This document shows positions 1 to 8,125 of a DNA stretch of 64,000 bases, one piece after another. The first letter of the stretch is position 1, and every line of letters begins with the position of its first letter. The notes under the pieces were generated by a model that was not told where the DNA came from, did not search any database, and saw only the letters and a list, made by a program, of their open reading frames with translations. The translations under genes and the position numbers were made by a program. Source of the DNA: Donghicola sp041224595. GTDB taxonomy: Bacteria > Pseudomonadota > Alphaproteobacteria > Rhodobacterales > Rhodobacteraceae. The stretch lies in contig NZ_JBGFGN010000116.1 of NCBI RefSeq assembly GCF_041224595.1, forward strand, positions 1 to 64,000, written 5' to 3'.

Positions 1-556
1 CACCTTCAAATACAAGTCCACGGTGTATATCCCCAAGCCCTCCCGAAATCCGAAAGGGCAAAAGTGGACGACTTTTACGCCGCCCGCGACAACACTATGC
101 CGTCGCTACCGTGGCCGAGTATTGCTCCGCCGTTCACACCGAAGGTCGAGAGCGCGCAGGCTCAATTGACCGCACGGTCCGTCGCTAACATCCAAAGGTG
201 ACGGCTGGCCCGCCAGTATGCACCGATTCTCTGGCAGACCGCATCGGGCAGCCCTGCGCGCCATGCGGCCTCAAAACGGGGCCAAGCGCACGCCACGCCG
301 CCTAGATCAGCTTTTTCCCATAATTTCTTGGACTTAGGCGCGTTTTCTCAGCAGATGGGTGAAGAGATGCGCCTGTCCCCTTCGGACACAATACAGCTGA
401 CATTACAGAATTTGTTTGCGCCGACTCGGAAATGCCCGCTATAGAAACGTTAAAAATGAGCATGGCGCTAAACAGCGTTACTACAAGAAGCAGGCAAAAG
501 GGAGAGCGCAGGATGCGCATCCACAAATCCCGTATGTCTGCGCGACTGGTGGGACT
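1..556. other. Left edge and repA upstream region
   Basis: No gene can be supported here. Two plus-strand frames are open from base 1 (to a stop at 199-201 in frame 1 and to about 170 in frame 2), so the 3' end of a gene cut by the window edge is possible, but neither translation resembles a family I recognise. The minus-strand ORF at 302-526 has no convincing ribosome binding site and lies over the presumed repA control region. The part from about 380 to 556 probably holds the repA promoter and operator. Confidence 0.5.
416..445 (+). promoter_or_regulatory. Candidate repABC promoter
   Basis: A possible sigma-70 promoter: TTGCGC at 416-421, an 18-base spacer and TATAGA at 440-445, giving a leader of about 100 bases before repA. 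Just upstream, at 393-408, is a degenerate version of the palindromes found after repC: it keeps CAGCTGACA but not the outer bases. repABC operons are normally autorepressed by RepA with RepB, so this could be the operator. The call rests on spacing and similarity only. Confidence 0.35.
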
Positions 557-1735
557 ATGAGCGATACTTCAATCCGCATCAATGAACGGATCCGTATGAA
601 TGCGGAAAACATCACTGCTGCGCTTGAAAACCACATGATGACTGCCTTCGCACCGGACGCGCGCAAGGAGCTGCGGCTCTTTTCGGCGGGCGAAGCGGCG
701 GATTTGCTCGGAATTTCGACCTCTTTCCTACGCAAGCTGCACATGGAAGAAAAAATCGACGAGGTGCTGACCAGTGCGGGTGGCCGTCGATCCTATAGCG
801 CCGACGATCTCGAGGCGATCCGAAGTTATCTGGACAGCGCGGCCAAAGTTCCCGGGACTTATCGCAAGGGGCGGCGCCCCGGTGACAAAATCCAAGTCCT
901 GTCCTTTTTGAACTTCAAGGGCGGCTCGGGAAAAACCACCAGCACAATTCACACCGCGCAGCGACTGGCGCTGAAGGGCTACAGGGTTCTGTGCGTCGAT
1001 ATCGACCCGCAGGCCTCGCTGACGACTTTGTTCGGGTATCGTCCTGAAGTCGACTTCGCCGAAGTCGGCACGATCTATGACGCGATCCGCTATGATGATC
1101 CCCTGCCCCTCTCGGCGGTGATCCAGAAGACATTCTTTACCGGGATTGATCTGGCTCCGGCGAGCCTCATGCTGCAAGAGTTCGAGCATGAAACGCCCCG
1201 TGCACTGATGGACAACGTCCAGCCTGCCTTCTTTGCCCGCATGGCAGCCTCTCTTGCCGAGGTCGAAGGCAACTACGATCTGATCCTCTTCGACTGCCCA
1301 CCCCAATTGGGGTACCTGACCATGTCGGCGCTTTGTGCATCGACTGGTCTTTTTATTACTGTTGTGCCGAACATGCTGGACGTCGCCTCTATGTCCCAGT
1401 TCCTGCAAATGAGTGCGGACCTGCTGGACGTTGTGTCGGACGCAGGCGCGACAATGGACTATGATTTCATGCGGTTCCTCATCAACCGGCTCGAGCCGAA
1501 TGATGGACCCCAGCAGCAGGTTGTGGCGTTCTTGCGCAACCTTTTTGGCAAAGAAGTCATGACCGCCTCGATGCTGAAATCCACTGCGATCTCTGACGCA
1601 GGATTGACGCATCAAACAATTTACGAAGTCGAACGCAGTCAATTCAACCGAAATACGTATGACCGTGCGGTGGATTCACTGAATGACGTGAATGATGAAG
1701 TCGAGTCCCTCATCCAACAAGCATGGGGTCGCTAA
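557..1735 (+). CDS. repA: Plasmid partition ATPase RepA (ParA family)
   Basis: RepA is the ParA-type ATPase of the repABC cassette. It moves plasmid copies with RepB bound at parS and represses the operon. The 392-residue product has a MerR-like helix-turn-helix at about residues 42-66, a deviant Walker A motif KGGSGKTT at 121-128, the A' motif CVDIDPQAS at 146-154 and Walker B LILFDCPP at 242-249. The reading frame is open upstream to 416, but ATG 557 gives the usual RepA length and start (MSDTSIR). repB begins one base after its stop codon, so the two are translationally linked. Confidence 0.93.
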   Translation: MSDTSIRINERIRMNAENITAALENHMMTAFAPDARKELRLFSAGEAADLLGISTSFLRKLHMEEKIDEVLTSAGGRRSYSADDLEAIRSYLDSAAKVPGTYRKGRRPGDKIQVLSFLNFKGGSGKTTSTIHTAQRLALKGYRVLCVDIDPQASLTTLFGYRPEVDFAEVGTIYDAIRYDDPLPLSAVIQKTFFTGIDLAPASLMLQEFEHETPRALMDNVQPAFFARMAASLAEVEGNYDLILFDCPPQLGYLTMSALCASTGLFITVVPNMLDVASMSQFLQMSADLLDVVSDAGATMDYDFMRFLINRLEPNDGPQQQVVAFLRNLFGKEVMTASMLKSTAISDAGLTHQTIYEVERSQFNRNTYDRAVDSLNDVNDEVESLIQQAWGR

Positions 1736-1736
1736 G

Positions 1737-2699
1737 ATGGCACGCAAAGGCATTCTGAACACCAACATCTCTCCCAAGGGCGACGCACCGCAGCGCCAAA
1801 GGTTGATGCCCCAAGGTGCGGTCGGCGCTTTGCAAAGCAGTCTGAACCGCATGCAGGAAAACGCAGTCCAAGAGATCGACACCGCGCTTATCGACAATGC
1901 CGGTTTCGAAGACCGCCTTGGTCTGGACGCGGTCGAGCAAGAGCGCCTGAAAGAAAGCCTGAAGACCTACGGGCAACAAGTTCCGGTGTTGTTGCGACCG
2001 CATCCGACCTCCAGAGGACGGTTCGAGATCGTGTATGGCCGCCGCCGCTTGGCCGCGCTCCGTGATCTGGGCTTGCCCGTCAAAGCGATGGTCCGCCAGC
2101 TGGACGACCACGCGCTCGTTATGGCGCAAGGCCAAGAGAACAACACCCGCACAGACCTGAGTTTTATTGAGAAAGCCAGTTTCGCGGCCCAATTGCAGAA
2201 TGCTGGCTATGACCGGCCCACAATTGCGGCCGCTCTGGCGATCGATTTGCCCATGGTGAGCCGTATGCTCAAGGTTGGCACGGCGTTCGAGATGGATTTT
2301 CTCCGCGAGATTGGCCGCGCTCCTTCTATCGGCCGGGAGCGCTGGATGATGCTGGTCGATCTGTTTGCAGATCAGGCTGCCCGCGGCCGCGCCAAAATTT
2401 ACATGCGCCGGCCCGAGTTCACCAGCCTCGCGACAGATGCCCGTTTCGAAGCGGTACTTTTGGCCGCGCAGAACAAACACCGCACGACGGCCCCTGCCCC
2501 CAAAGCGCCCGCCCGCAAAGCTGCGATCCAGAGCCCCGATGGCGCTGCAATCGCCACGGTCAAGGCGACGGACAAAGGGCTGAGCCTGAGCGTCAAAACA
2601 CCCGGTTTCGACCGCTGGATCGAAGAAAATGCCAGCGAGTTGATGAACGAATGGTTTGCCCGCTGGCAATCAGACCAGTCGACAGATCAAAGCGAATAA
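1737..2699 (+). CDS. repB: Plasmid partition protein RepB (ParB family)
   Basis: RepB is the centromere-binding partner of RepA; it binds parS sites and helps autoregulation. The 320-residue product has a ParB/Srx-type domain at about 45-135 with GRRRLAALRDLG at 101-112 and the RepB-typical stretch QGQENNTRTDLSFIEKA near 131-147, followed by a helix-turn-helix region around 155-195 that should contact parS. The start ATG 1737 lies one base past the repA stop codon. The likely targets are the 16-base palindromes at 3925, 4038 and 6821. Confidence 0.93.
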   Translation: MARKGILNTNISPKGDAPQRQRLMPQGAVGALQSSLNRMQENAVQEIDTALIDNAGFEDRLGLDAVEQERLKESLKTYGQQVPVLLRPHPTSRGRFEIVYGRRRLAALRDLGLPVKAMVRQLDDHALVMAQGQENNTRTDLSFIEKASFAAQLQNAGYDRPTIAAALAIDLPMVSRMLKVGTAFEMDFLREIGRAPSIGRERWMMLVDLFADQAARGRAKIYMRRPEFTSLATDARFEAVLLAAQNKHRTTAPAPKAPARKAAIQSPDGAAIATVKATDKGLSLSVKTPGFDRWIEENASELMNEWFARWQSDQSTDQSE

Positions 2700-2740
2700 A
2701 TACGAGCAGATAACCAAAGGAGGCACACTCTAGGACCCCG

Positions 2741-2774
2741 AAATAAGAAAAGCCCCCCAAGCTAGTTGGAAGGC
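2741..2774 (-). terminator. Terminator of the ctRNA
   Basis: On the minus strand, GCCTTCCAA pairs with TTGGGGGGC around the loop CTAGC (arms 2766-2774 and 2752-2760, two G-U pairs), directly followed by TTTTCTTATTT. This is a standard intrinsic terminator, placed where repABC antisense RNAs end. Confidence 0.75.
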
Positions 2775-2791
2775 CCTTCTCGTCTTTAGCA
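2743..2791 (-). ncRNA. Counter-transcribed RNA (ctRNA/IncA-type) in repB-repC spacer
   Basis: repABC plasmids encode a small antisense RNA between repB and repC that blocks repC expression and sets copy number and incompatibility. Here the minus strand has TTGACG (2820-2825), exactly 17 bases, then TATCTC (2797-2802), which predicts a start near 2790. About 20 bases downstream begins a strong terminator hairpin with a T-run. The result is a transcript of roughly 45-50 bases complementary to the repC leader. Promoter, length and place all match the family; the exact ends are inferred. Confidence 0.75.
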
Positions 2792-2796
2792 TCTTC

Positions 2797-2825
2797 GAGA
2801 TACAGCTTCCGAACGAATCCGTCAA
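2797..2825 (-). promoter_or_regulatory. ctRNA promoter
   Basis: Minus-strand -35 box TTGACG at 2820-2825 and -10 box TATCTC at 2797-2802 are separated by 17 bases. It is one of the closest matches to a housekeeping promoter in the window and fires away from repC across its leader. Confidence 0.65.
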
Positions 2826-2874
2826 CTCTGTCGCTTGGCAGGGGCTGGATTTTTGCGTCCTTCGTGATCAGAAA

Positions 2875-3936
2875 ATGACAGCACTCACCACCCGATTTGT
2901 CGGGCGGCCGGTATCGGCTGCGCCTGACAATCGGCCAGCGGCCCATGACAAATGGGCTCTGGTCGACGATTTGACCTGCGCGGCCGCTGACTTTGGATTG
3001 TCCCACCGCAGCATCGCCGTTCTGCGCAGTCTTTTGACCTTTGTTCCCGCGCGCGATCTCCCTGCCCGTCTTGGTCAGTCGATCGTCTTTGCCTCGAATG
3101 CGACCTTGTCCACGCGTCTCGGCGGAATGCCAGAAAGCACACTGCGCCGTCATCTGGCCGCGCTGGTTCAAGCCGGCGTGATTGCTCGGTTCGACAGCCC
3201 AAACCGCAAGCGATATGCCAAGAAGCTTGGTTCAGGGATTGCCTGTGCCTTTGGGTTCGATCTTGGACCTCTGGCGATGCTGTCTGCTGATCTCCGCCGC
3301 GCAGCAGAGCGCCAAGAGCAGCGATTGGAAGAACACAGCCTTCTTCGGACTCGGATCCTGTGCCTTCGCCAAAACCTGCTTGGCACATTGATCGACCAAG
3401 GTATCGATCCCGAAGCGCCCCACGCCCTCAGCCCCCTCTTCGCACAAGCACGGCTTCTGCTGCGCCGCAAGGACAACAACGAAGAGCTCCGCGTGCTGTT
3501 GGAGGCATTTGAAAACGCATCATCCTCACCGGTTTTGAGCGTCAGTGACAGCGAAAATGAGCGCCACCAACATAAGGAAAAAAATATTAACTCTGATTCA
3601 GAAGAAGATTTGAGCGAAGCACCTTGCCTTGAAAGAACGCTTGCCCATTTCCCAGAGTACAAAAAAATGTTCCCAGATGGCGCAAGTGATTGGCTTGATG
3701 TCACGCGGCAGGCGACCAGCCTTGTTCCAATGATGGGAATTGATGCGCCAGTCTACGAAGTGGCAAAGCGCTATCTTGGATCGCATATCGCCCCGATTGC
3801 TGTGCTGTGCATTTTGGAAAGATTTGAGCAGATCAACAATCCAGGCGGATATTTGCGGCATCTTACCAAACAGGCCAAGGCGGGCGAGTTCGATTTGAAA
3901 TGCTTGCTGCGCACCGTCAATGGGATTGTCAGCTGA
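2875..3936 (+). CDS. repC: Replication initiator RepC
   Basis: RepC is the initiator specific to repABC replicons; the origin normally lies inside its gene. The 353-residue product begins with a region rich in helix-turn-helix features (LSHRSIAVLRSLLTF, NATLSTRLGGMPESTLRRHLAALVQAGVIARFDSPN) typical of the RepC N-terminal DNA-binding domain. The C-terminal part has the LGSHIAPIAVLCILERFEQINNPGGYLRHLT stretch characteristic of the family (positions about 299-329). The 175-base spacer after repB carries the antisense RNA. The stop codon lies inside a 16-base palindrome (3925-3940). It is somewhat shorter than many rhizobial RepC proteins. Confidence 0.93.
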   Translation: MTALTTRFVGRPVSAAPDNRPAAHDKWALVDDLTCAAADFGLSHRSIAVLRSLLTFVPARDLPARLGQSIVFASNATLSTRLGGMPESTLRRHLAALVQAGVIARFDSPNRKRYAKKLGSGIACAFGFDLGPLAMLSADLRRAAERQEQRLEEHSLLRTRILCLRQNLLGTLIDQGIDPEAPHALSPLFAQARLLLRRKDNNEELRVLLEAFENASSSPVLSVSDSENERHQHKEKNINSDSEEDLSEAPCLERTLAHFPEYKKMFPDGASDWLDVTRQATSLVPMMGIDAPVYEVAKRYLGSHIAPIAVLCILERFEQINNPGGYLRHLTKQAKAGEFDLKCLLRTVNGIVS

Positions 3937-3940
3937 CAAT
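3925..3940. repeat. parS-like palindrome 1
   Basis: ATTGTCAGCTGACAAT is a perfect palindrome (20 bases if the flanking GG/CC is included, 3923-3942) that overlaps the repC stop codon. It fits the published rhizobial repABC parS consensus GTTNNCNGCNGNNAAC at every fixed position except the outermost pair. It is probably a RepB binding site. Confidence 0.8.
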
Positions 3941-4037
3941 CCGGCAATATTCAGATGTCTGCACAGCGTTCCGAGGTCATGCGTTTCAAAGCGCTGTTCC
4001 AGAAACGCAGGCATTGCTGCGCTCTAGCGCGCCCTTG

Positions 4038-4053
4038 ATTGTCAGCTGACAAT
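4038..4053. repeat. parS-like palindrome 2
   Basis: Second exact copy of ATTGTCAGCTGACAAT, 113 bases after the first, between repC and the 3' end of the recombinase gene. Two identical palindromes so close together argue strongly for a specific binding site. Confidence 0.8.
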
Positions 4054-4059
4054 TTGCCG

Positions 4060-5121
4060 TCAGTCCTTGTCCAGAAGATCGGTTGCTGGGTTCACCGCAA
4101 TGTCGATGTCGTCATAATATTTCTGGGCTTGCGCCACCGAACGGTGAAGGCTGAGACGCATCGCCGCCTGAATCGGGGTCCCGTCCAAAGCGGCCTGCGT
4201 CAGAAACCCAGAGCGCAATCCATGGGGGCTCGCAAAGTTCCGAGGCAGACCTGCCAGAGAAAGACGCTTCTTGACGATTTCATAGACGCCATCCGCCGAC
4301 AAAGGACGCGCCAAGGGCCGCCCGGATTTGCTAATCGGTCGGAACAATGGACCGTCTGTGATGTCACTCGCGATCAACCAGTCCATCAATCCGCGCGCTG
4401 CGATCCCCTTGAGAACGAGTTTAGGTGTGCGTCCCTTCTGGGTGGTCTTGGTCCCAACGAGTTGAATCCAGATCAGGCCCTCTTCGGCGAAATCGGACAG
4501 TTCCAGATCTTCGTACATGAGACCTGCTATCTCTGACCGGCGACGCCCGCCAGAGGCCCACCCCAACAACAGGATTGCTTTGTCTCGGCGACCACGAATG
4601 CCCTGCCCTTCGCAGGTCGCCAACATGTCTTGCAAGACATCGCGAACAATCGGCTTCTCTGACTTCGGCGCACGGGTTCGCGCCGCCGCACGCCGTGCTT
4701 TGGCGCGGGTTTGCCGCACCATTGGCATGTCGAATGGCGAAGCTATGTTCTTCATCCGGTGGAAGGCTTGCCAAGAGGCAATTCTACGTTCCAGCGTTGA
4801 TGGTGCGGGACACGCCAGTGACTTCCGAAGCTTGGCCGTGATCAACGCAGCAGCGGCATTCCGACCATGATCACTGCGATCCACATTTCGGAGATCCCGC
4901 GCATGATCCAGAATAAAGGCGATGGCGACGTCCTCTTTCTCTGGCCAGTCCAGAGGCGCGGCGAACCGTGCAGCTTTCCATGCGGTGATGTAGATCAGAT
5001 CTCTTTCGTAGGCGCGCAATGTGTTCGCAGGCGTGCCCCGAACATATAGGTCCGTAAGCGCCTGCTGGTCCGCATCAGAAAGCGTGAGAGCGGTCGAAGG
5101 GATATGAGAAATCTGAGACAT
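4060..5121 (-). CDS. Tyrosine site-specific recombinase
   Basis: This is a phage-integrase/XerC-D type DNA recombinase of 353 residues. The catalytic set is visible: Arg in GGRRRSEIAGL (about 193-195), Lys 225 in GTKTT, HGLRSG (His 300, Arg 303), His 326 in SLHRS and Tyr 335/336 in QKYYDD. An N-terminal SAM-like core-binding domain covers about 15-150. It is convergent with repC, with a parS-like site at its 3' end. Recombinases in this place often resolve plasmid multimers, but integration or element mobility is also possible; no attachment-site repeats were found. The start MSQIS at 5121 is the first ATG. Confidence 0.85.
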   Translation of the reverse strand: MSQISHIPSTALTLSDADQQALTDLYVRGTPANTLRAYERDLIYITAWKAARFAAPLDWPEKEDVAIAFILDHARDLRNVDRSDHGRNAAAALITAKLRKSLACPAPSTLERRIASWQAFHRMKNIASPFDMPMVRQTRAKARRAAARTRAPKSEKPIVRDVLQDMLATCEGQGIRGRRDKAILLLGWASGGRRRSEIAGLMYEDLELSDFAEEGLIWIQLVGTKTTQKGRTPKLVLKGIAARGLMDWLIASDITDGPLFRPISKSGRPLARPLSADGVYEIVKKRLSLAGLPRNFASPHGLRSGFLTQAALDGTPIQAAMRLSLHRSVAQAQKYYDDIDIAVNPATDLLDKD

Positions 5122-5259
5122 GGGTGCCCGTTTTGCGTCTGCCTGAAGTCCGAGGATAAAGCCAAACGGAGGGCGATGTCATCACGCGCTGGGGATCAAC
5201 CCAAGAATTGTCAGCCGTACAGGGGGCGCCGCTGCGGCGATTGGGCAATCAGGATTACG

Positions 5260-5289
5260 ATGGGTCGCACCGGCTGGGGTGCGACCCAT
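5260..5289. terminator. 12-bp stem hairpin downstream of azoreductase gene
   Basis: ATGGGTCGCACC (5260-5271) and GGTGCGACCCAT (5278-5289) form a perfect stem with a 6-base loop, 16 bases past the azoR-like stop codon (minus strand). No T-run follows, so it may be a weak terminator or an RNA-stabilising hairpin. A lone half parS-like site ATTGTCAG lies upstream at 5207-5214. Confidence 0.5.
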
Positions 5290-5305
5290 ATCTAAGGCGG
5301 TGACC

Positions 5306-5935
5306 TTATGCGGGTTGCAGAGCCATTTCCCGCGCCCGAGAGATGGCTTTGGCCTGATCGCCCTGCGGGTCGGCGGTCAGAAGCGAAGGCTGGAACCGCG
5401 TGACGTTCACTTGGGTGACGCCGATGAAATTCAGCCACCAGTCCAGATAGGTCGCGTGGAAGTCGGCTCCGTACTTTGCCGGAGCACCCGGCGCATAGAC
5501 GCCCGAAGTGTAGAAGACCTGAGCCGTTTTGCCTTCGAGCAACCCGCTATAGCCCGCTTCGGGATCGAATCCAAAGAGCAAGCCGGGCTGGGTGATGATG
5601 TCGATGTATTGTTTCAGCTTGTAGGGAATTCCGCCATTCCACATGGGGACAGAGAACACGTACTCGTCCGCGTCGGTAAAGCGTTGGGTGATCGCAACGA
5701 TCTGGTCCCACGCGGTCTGCTGGGGCGCGTCCATCTGGCCCAAGCCAAAAAAGGTCATTTTAGCGGCGGCTTTGTCCCCATCAAATTCGGGCAGATCAGC
5801 GGACCACAAATCCAGTCGATCCACCACGAGTTCAGGTTCGCCAGCAAGCCGCGCGTCGAGATAGGCGTCGGCCAGTTTGCCTGACTGCGAATTGGTCCCG
5901 CGAGGAGAGGCGGCGACATAGAGCAATTTTGTCAT
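5306..5935 (-). CDS. azoR: FMN-dependent NADH-azoreductase / quinone reductase
   Basis: A 209-residue flavodoxin-like reductase that uses NAD(P)H and FMN to reduce quinones or azo compounds. The N-terminal phosphate-binding loop ASPRGTNSQS, the FMN-site PMWNGGIPYKLKQYID and the GKTAQVFYTSGV segment are typical of AzoR. The frame stays open upstream, but ATG 5935 has AAAGGA at a good distance and gives the family length. It is divergent from a CGNR zinc-finger gene at 6170, which probably regulates it in response to electrophiles or quinones (inferred from the arrangement). Confidence 0.85.
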   Translation of the reverse strand: MTKLLYVAASPRGTNSQSGKLADAYLDARLAGEPELVVDRLDLWSADLPEFDGDKAAAKMTFFGLGQMDAPQQTAWDQIVAITQRFTDADEYVFSVPMWNGGIPYKLKQYIDIITQPGLLFGFDPEAGYSGLLEGKTAQVFYTSGVYAPGAPAKYGADFHATYLDWWLNFIGVTQVNVTRFQPSLLTADPQGDQAKAISRAREMALQPA

Positions 5936-6017
5936 TCGTACATCCTTTGCATGTTTCAAAAAAACGGGCTGTCGAAAGATCGGTGAAAAAAATGCCGTTG
6001 GCCTGTTTGGCCAATAG

Positions 6018-6139
6018 TAACTGTTAAAATGATCAATCAACGGTTATCTGGTAGCGGATGAAAATCCATCGAAACAGCAAACTTAATGTGAAGGCCTGTG
6101 TTCAGATGTAACTGGTCTAAGTTGCCTAAGACGGTTAAC
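6018..6139. promoter_or_regulatory. Candidate operator repeats between azoR and CGNR gene
   Basis: TAACTGTT at 6018-6025 and AACGGTTA at 6039-6046 are inverted (7 of 8 bases match), and a third copy, ACGGTTA, occurs at 6131-6137. They lie in the divergent intergenic region, so they could be binding sites for the CGNR regulator. Hypothesis from repetition only. Confidence 0.35.
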
Positions 6140-6169
6140 AGAGGAGGATTCCGTCACGACGTCAGAGCC

Positions 6170-6793
6170 ATGCCCCAAGAGACCAGACCAGCGCCATTCT
6201 TTGTAGGTGAGAGCCCTGCGCTTGATTTCCTGAACACCGTGGCCAAGCCCCGGTCGGAGCAATTCGAGTGGCTGGCGACAGGCGCGGATCTCTTGGATTG
6301 GCTGGTGGCGGCTGGATTGGCCACCGAGGCGGAGTTGGCGCATTTCCGGCGTCCCGACTGTGAAACAGAATTGGAAGACGCCCGGATGCAAATCCTCGGG
6401 CTGCGAGAGCAGTTTCGTGAGTTTATCGAGGATGTTCACGGATCTGCCTTAACAGCGACCGATCATCCCTTTGTTGCCACGCTGAATGAGCTTCTCAGGC
6501 GCGGACCGCAGTATTGGCAACTCATGCCGGCTGATACGTCCAGTCGCGAGGGCAGGGGCTACGTGAAACGCGAGGTGCACCCCTTGGGGGCACCGGTGGA
6601 TCTGATCGTGCGTCTGGGCTTCTCTATCGCGTCTCTGATCGCCGAGGCCGACTTCCGCTATCTTCGCAAATGCGAGGGGCAGGGGTGCACGCTGTTCTTT
6701 CTGGATGTGAGCAAAAACCACAAGCGCCGATGGTGCTCGATGGAGGTCTGTGGCAACCGCGCCAAGGCGGCCGCGTTCCGAAAACGGTCCTAG
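6170..6793 (+). CDS. CGNR zinc-finger transcriptional regulator
   Basis: 207 residues with an N-terminal stress-sensing domain of the ABATE/DUF1470 type (FFVGESPALDFLNTVA at the start is characteristic) and a C-terminal CGNR zinc finger: CEGQGC then CSMEVCGNRAKAAAFRKR. CGNR proteins are DNA-binding regulators. The frame is open from GTG 6098; ATG 6170 gives the usual N-terminus but its ribosome site is weak, and a GAGGAGG sits further up at 6141-6147. Divergent from the azoreductase gene. Confidence 0.8.
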   Translation: MPQETRPAPFFVGESPALDFLNTVAKPRSEQFEWLATGADLLDWLVAAGLATEAELAHFRRPDCETELEDARMQILGLREQFREFIEDVHGSALTATDHPFVATLNELLRRGPQYWQLMPADTSSREGRGYVKREVHPLGAPVDLIVRLGFSIASLIAEADFRYLRKCEGQGCTLFFLDVSKNHKRRWCSMEVCGNRAKAAAFRKRS

Positions 6794-6820
6794 CTTCTGC
6801 GGCGGGGCAGGGCGCGGCCG

Positions 6821-6836
6821 ATTGTCAGCAGACAAT
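6821..6836. repeat. parS-like site 3
   Basis: ATTGTCAGCAGACAAT differs from the two sites after repC by one base, at a position that is free (N) in the repABC parS consensus. It lies in the spacer after the CGNR gene, 2.8 kb from site 2, so the partition complex may extend over this region. Confidence 0.65.
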
Positions 6837-7042
6837 TTCAGGCCGAGGCGAAATGCACCGAAAACCCGCTGGTGTTTCCCTTGCCGTTCACGCCGTTCTG
6901 GCGGCTGTACCGCTGGAGACGATGGGGCGCCATTAAATGCAGTCAACCGAAGAGGGCAGGGTTAAAGTGGCCGACCCCCTGTGCTAGGTCCCAAAGGGTC
7001 TAAAGACGGCCCAACAAAGTTCATCCAGTTTCCGAGGACGCG

Positions 7043-8125
7043 GTGACGACACACTTGCAACCCACCCTTGCGGACTACGCGGCCAAAGCGGCCGACTGCC
7101 TTGCCCCTGATGTGAAAGCCTACTTTCTTGCCGGTGCGGGCAACGAGAAGACTTTGGCTGCAAACAGTGCTGCCTTTGACCAGGTCTCGGTGATCCCGCG
7201 CCACTTGTGTGACCTTAGATCGGGGAGTGCCGCTGTCGAAGTGGCCTCTCTTCGGATGAGTCATCCCATCATCATAGCGCCCTTTGCCTATCAGACGTTG
7301 CTTTGTCCGGACGGAGAGGTCGCAACCGCCCAAGCAGCGGCGGCGCAAGGGACGCTCATGACCCTGAGCGCCCAATCTGCCTGTGACATGCGAATGGTGC
7401 GCCAAGCCGGGGCAAGCTGCCTCTGGTTCCAGCTCTATTGGCTTGGGACGCGAGAGGCGACGCTCGGGCTGTGCCAGCGTGCGGCGGATGCCGGATTTCA
7501 AGCAATCGTCCTGACAGTGGATGCCCCTGTCCACGGCGTCAGGGATTCAGAGATCCGAGCGGGCTTTGTACTGCCCGAAGGCACGCGGGCGGTCAATCTG
7601 GAGGGGGTGGAGCCGCCCAAATTTGCGCCGCTTGATGACGGAGAAAGCGCGATTTTCGACCGTATTGCCCATGTCGCACCGCGATGGGAGGACGTCGCGT
7701 GGCTGATCGAGGCATCCCCGTTACCTGTGATGATCAAGGGCATCCTGCACCCTGACGACGCGAAGCAGGCACAGCAGATCGGGGCAACGGGGGTGATTGT
7801 GTCCAACCATGGCGGGCGTGTTCTGGACGCGGCGATTGCCAGCCTGCGTGCTTTGCCTGCGGTGCGGGCAGCTGTGGGCGCGGAGTTCACGGTTCTGATG
7901 GATGGGGGCGTGCGCCGCGGGATCGACGTGTTCAAGGCCATGGCCTTGGGCGCAGATGCCGTCATGGTGGGGCGCCCTGTGATCCACGGGCTCGCCGTTG
8001 CCGGAGCGGCGGGGGCCTCTCATGTCCTGCGGCTGCTACAGGACGAGTTCGAGATTGCCATGATGCTGGCGGGATGCCGGACATGTGCCGACATCACGCC
8101 AGAGAAGGTTCATTTGAACTGGTAG
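7043..8125 (+). CDS. FMN-dependent alpha-hydroxy-acid oxidase/dehydrogenase
   Basis: 360-residue TIM-barrel flavoenzyme of the lactate/glycolate oxidase family, oxidising an L-2-hydroxy acid to the keto acid. Seen: YFLAGAGNEKTLAANSAAF near the N-terminus, the Lys of VMIKGIL, the active-site His-Arg in SNHGGRVLD, and the phosphate-binding MDGGVRRGIDVFKAMALGA. The start is GTG 7043 with GAGGA upstream. Its 3' end overlaps tonB by 16 bases on the opposite strand. Substrate is unknown; lactate, glycolate, mandelate or a hydroxy-acid from siderophore breakdown are all possible. The last is only a guess from the neighbours. Confidence 0.85.
   Translation: MTTHLQPTLADYAAKAADCLAPDVKAYFLAGAGNEKTLAANSAAFDQVSVIPRHLCDLRSGSAAVEVASLRMSHPIIIAPFAYQTLLCPDGEVATAQAAAAQGTLMTLSAQSACDMRMVRQAGASCLWFQLYWLGTREATLGLCQRAADAGFQAIVLTVDAPVHGVRDSEIRAGFVLPEGTRAVNLEGVEPPKFAPLDDGESAIFDRIAHVAPRWEDVAWLIEASPLPVMIKGILHPDDAKQAQQIGATGVIVSNHGGRVLDAAIASLRALPAVRAAVGAEFTVLMDGGVRRGIDVFKAMALGADAVMVGRPVIHGLAVAGAAGASHVLRLLQDEFEIAMMLAGCRTCADITPEKVHLNW

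Noticed and set aside
302..526. Minus-strand ORF of 74 codons upstream of repA with a hydrophobic start
   Set aside because: Overlaps the presumed repA control region, has no good ribosome site and no family resemblance.
728..1642. Long minus-strand ORF (304 codons) opposite repA
   Set aside because: Shadow of the high-GC repA gene: no ribosome site, no recognisable family, and repA itself has all motifs of ParA.
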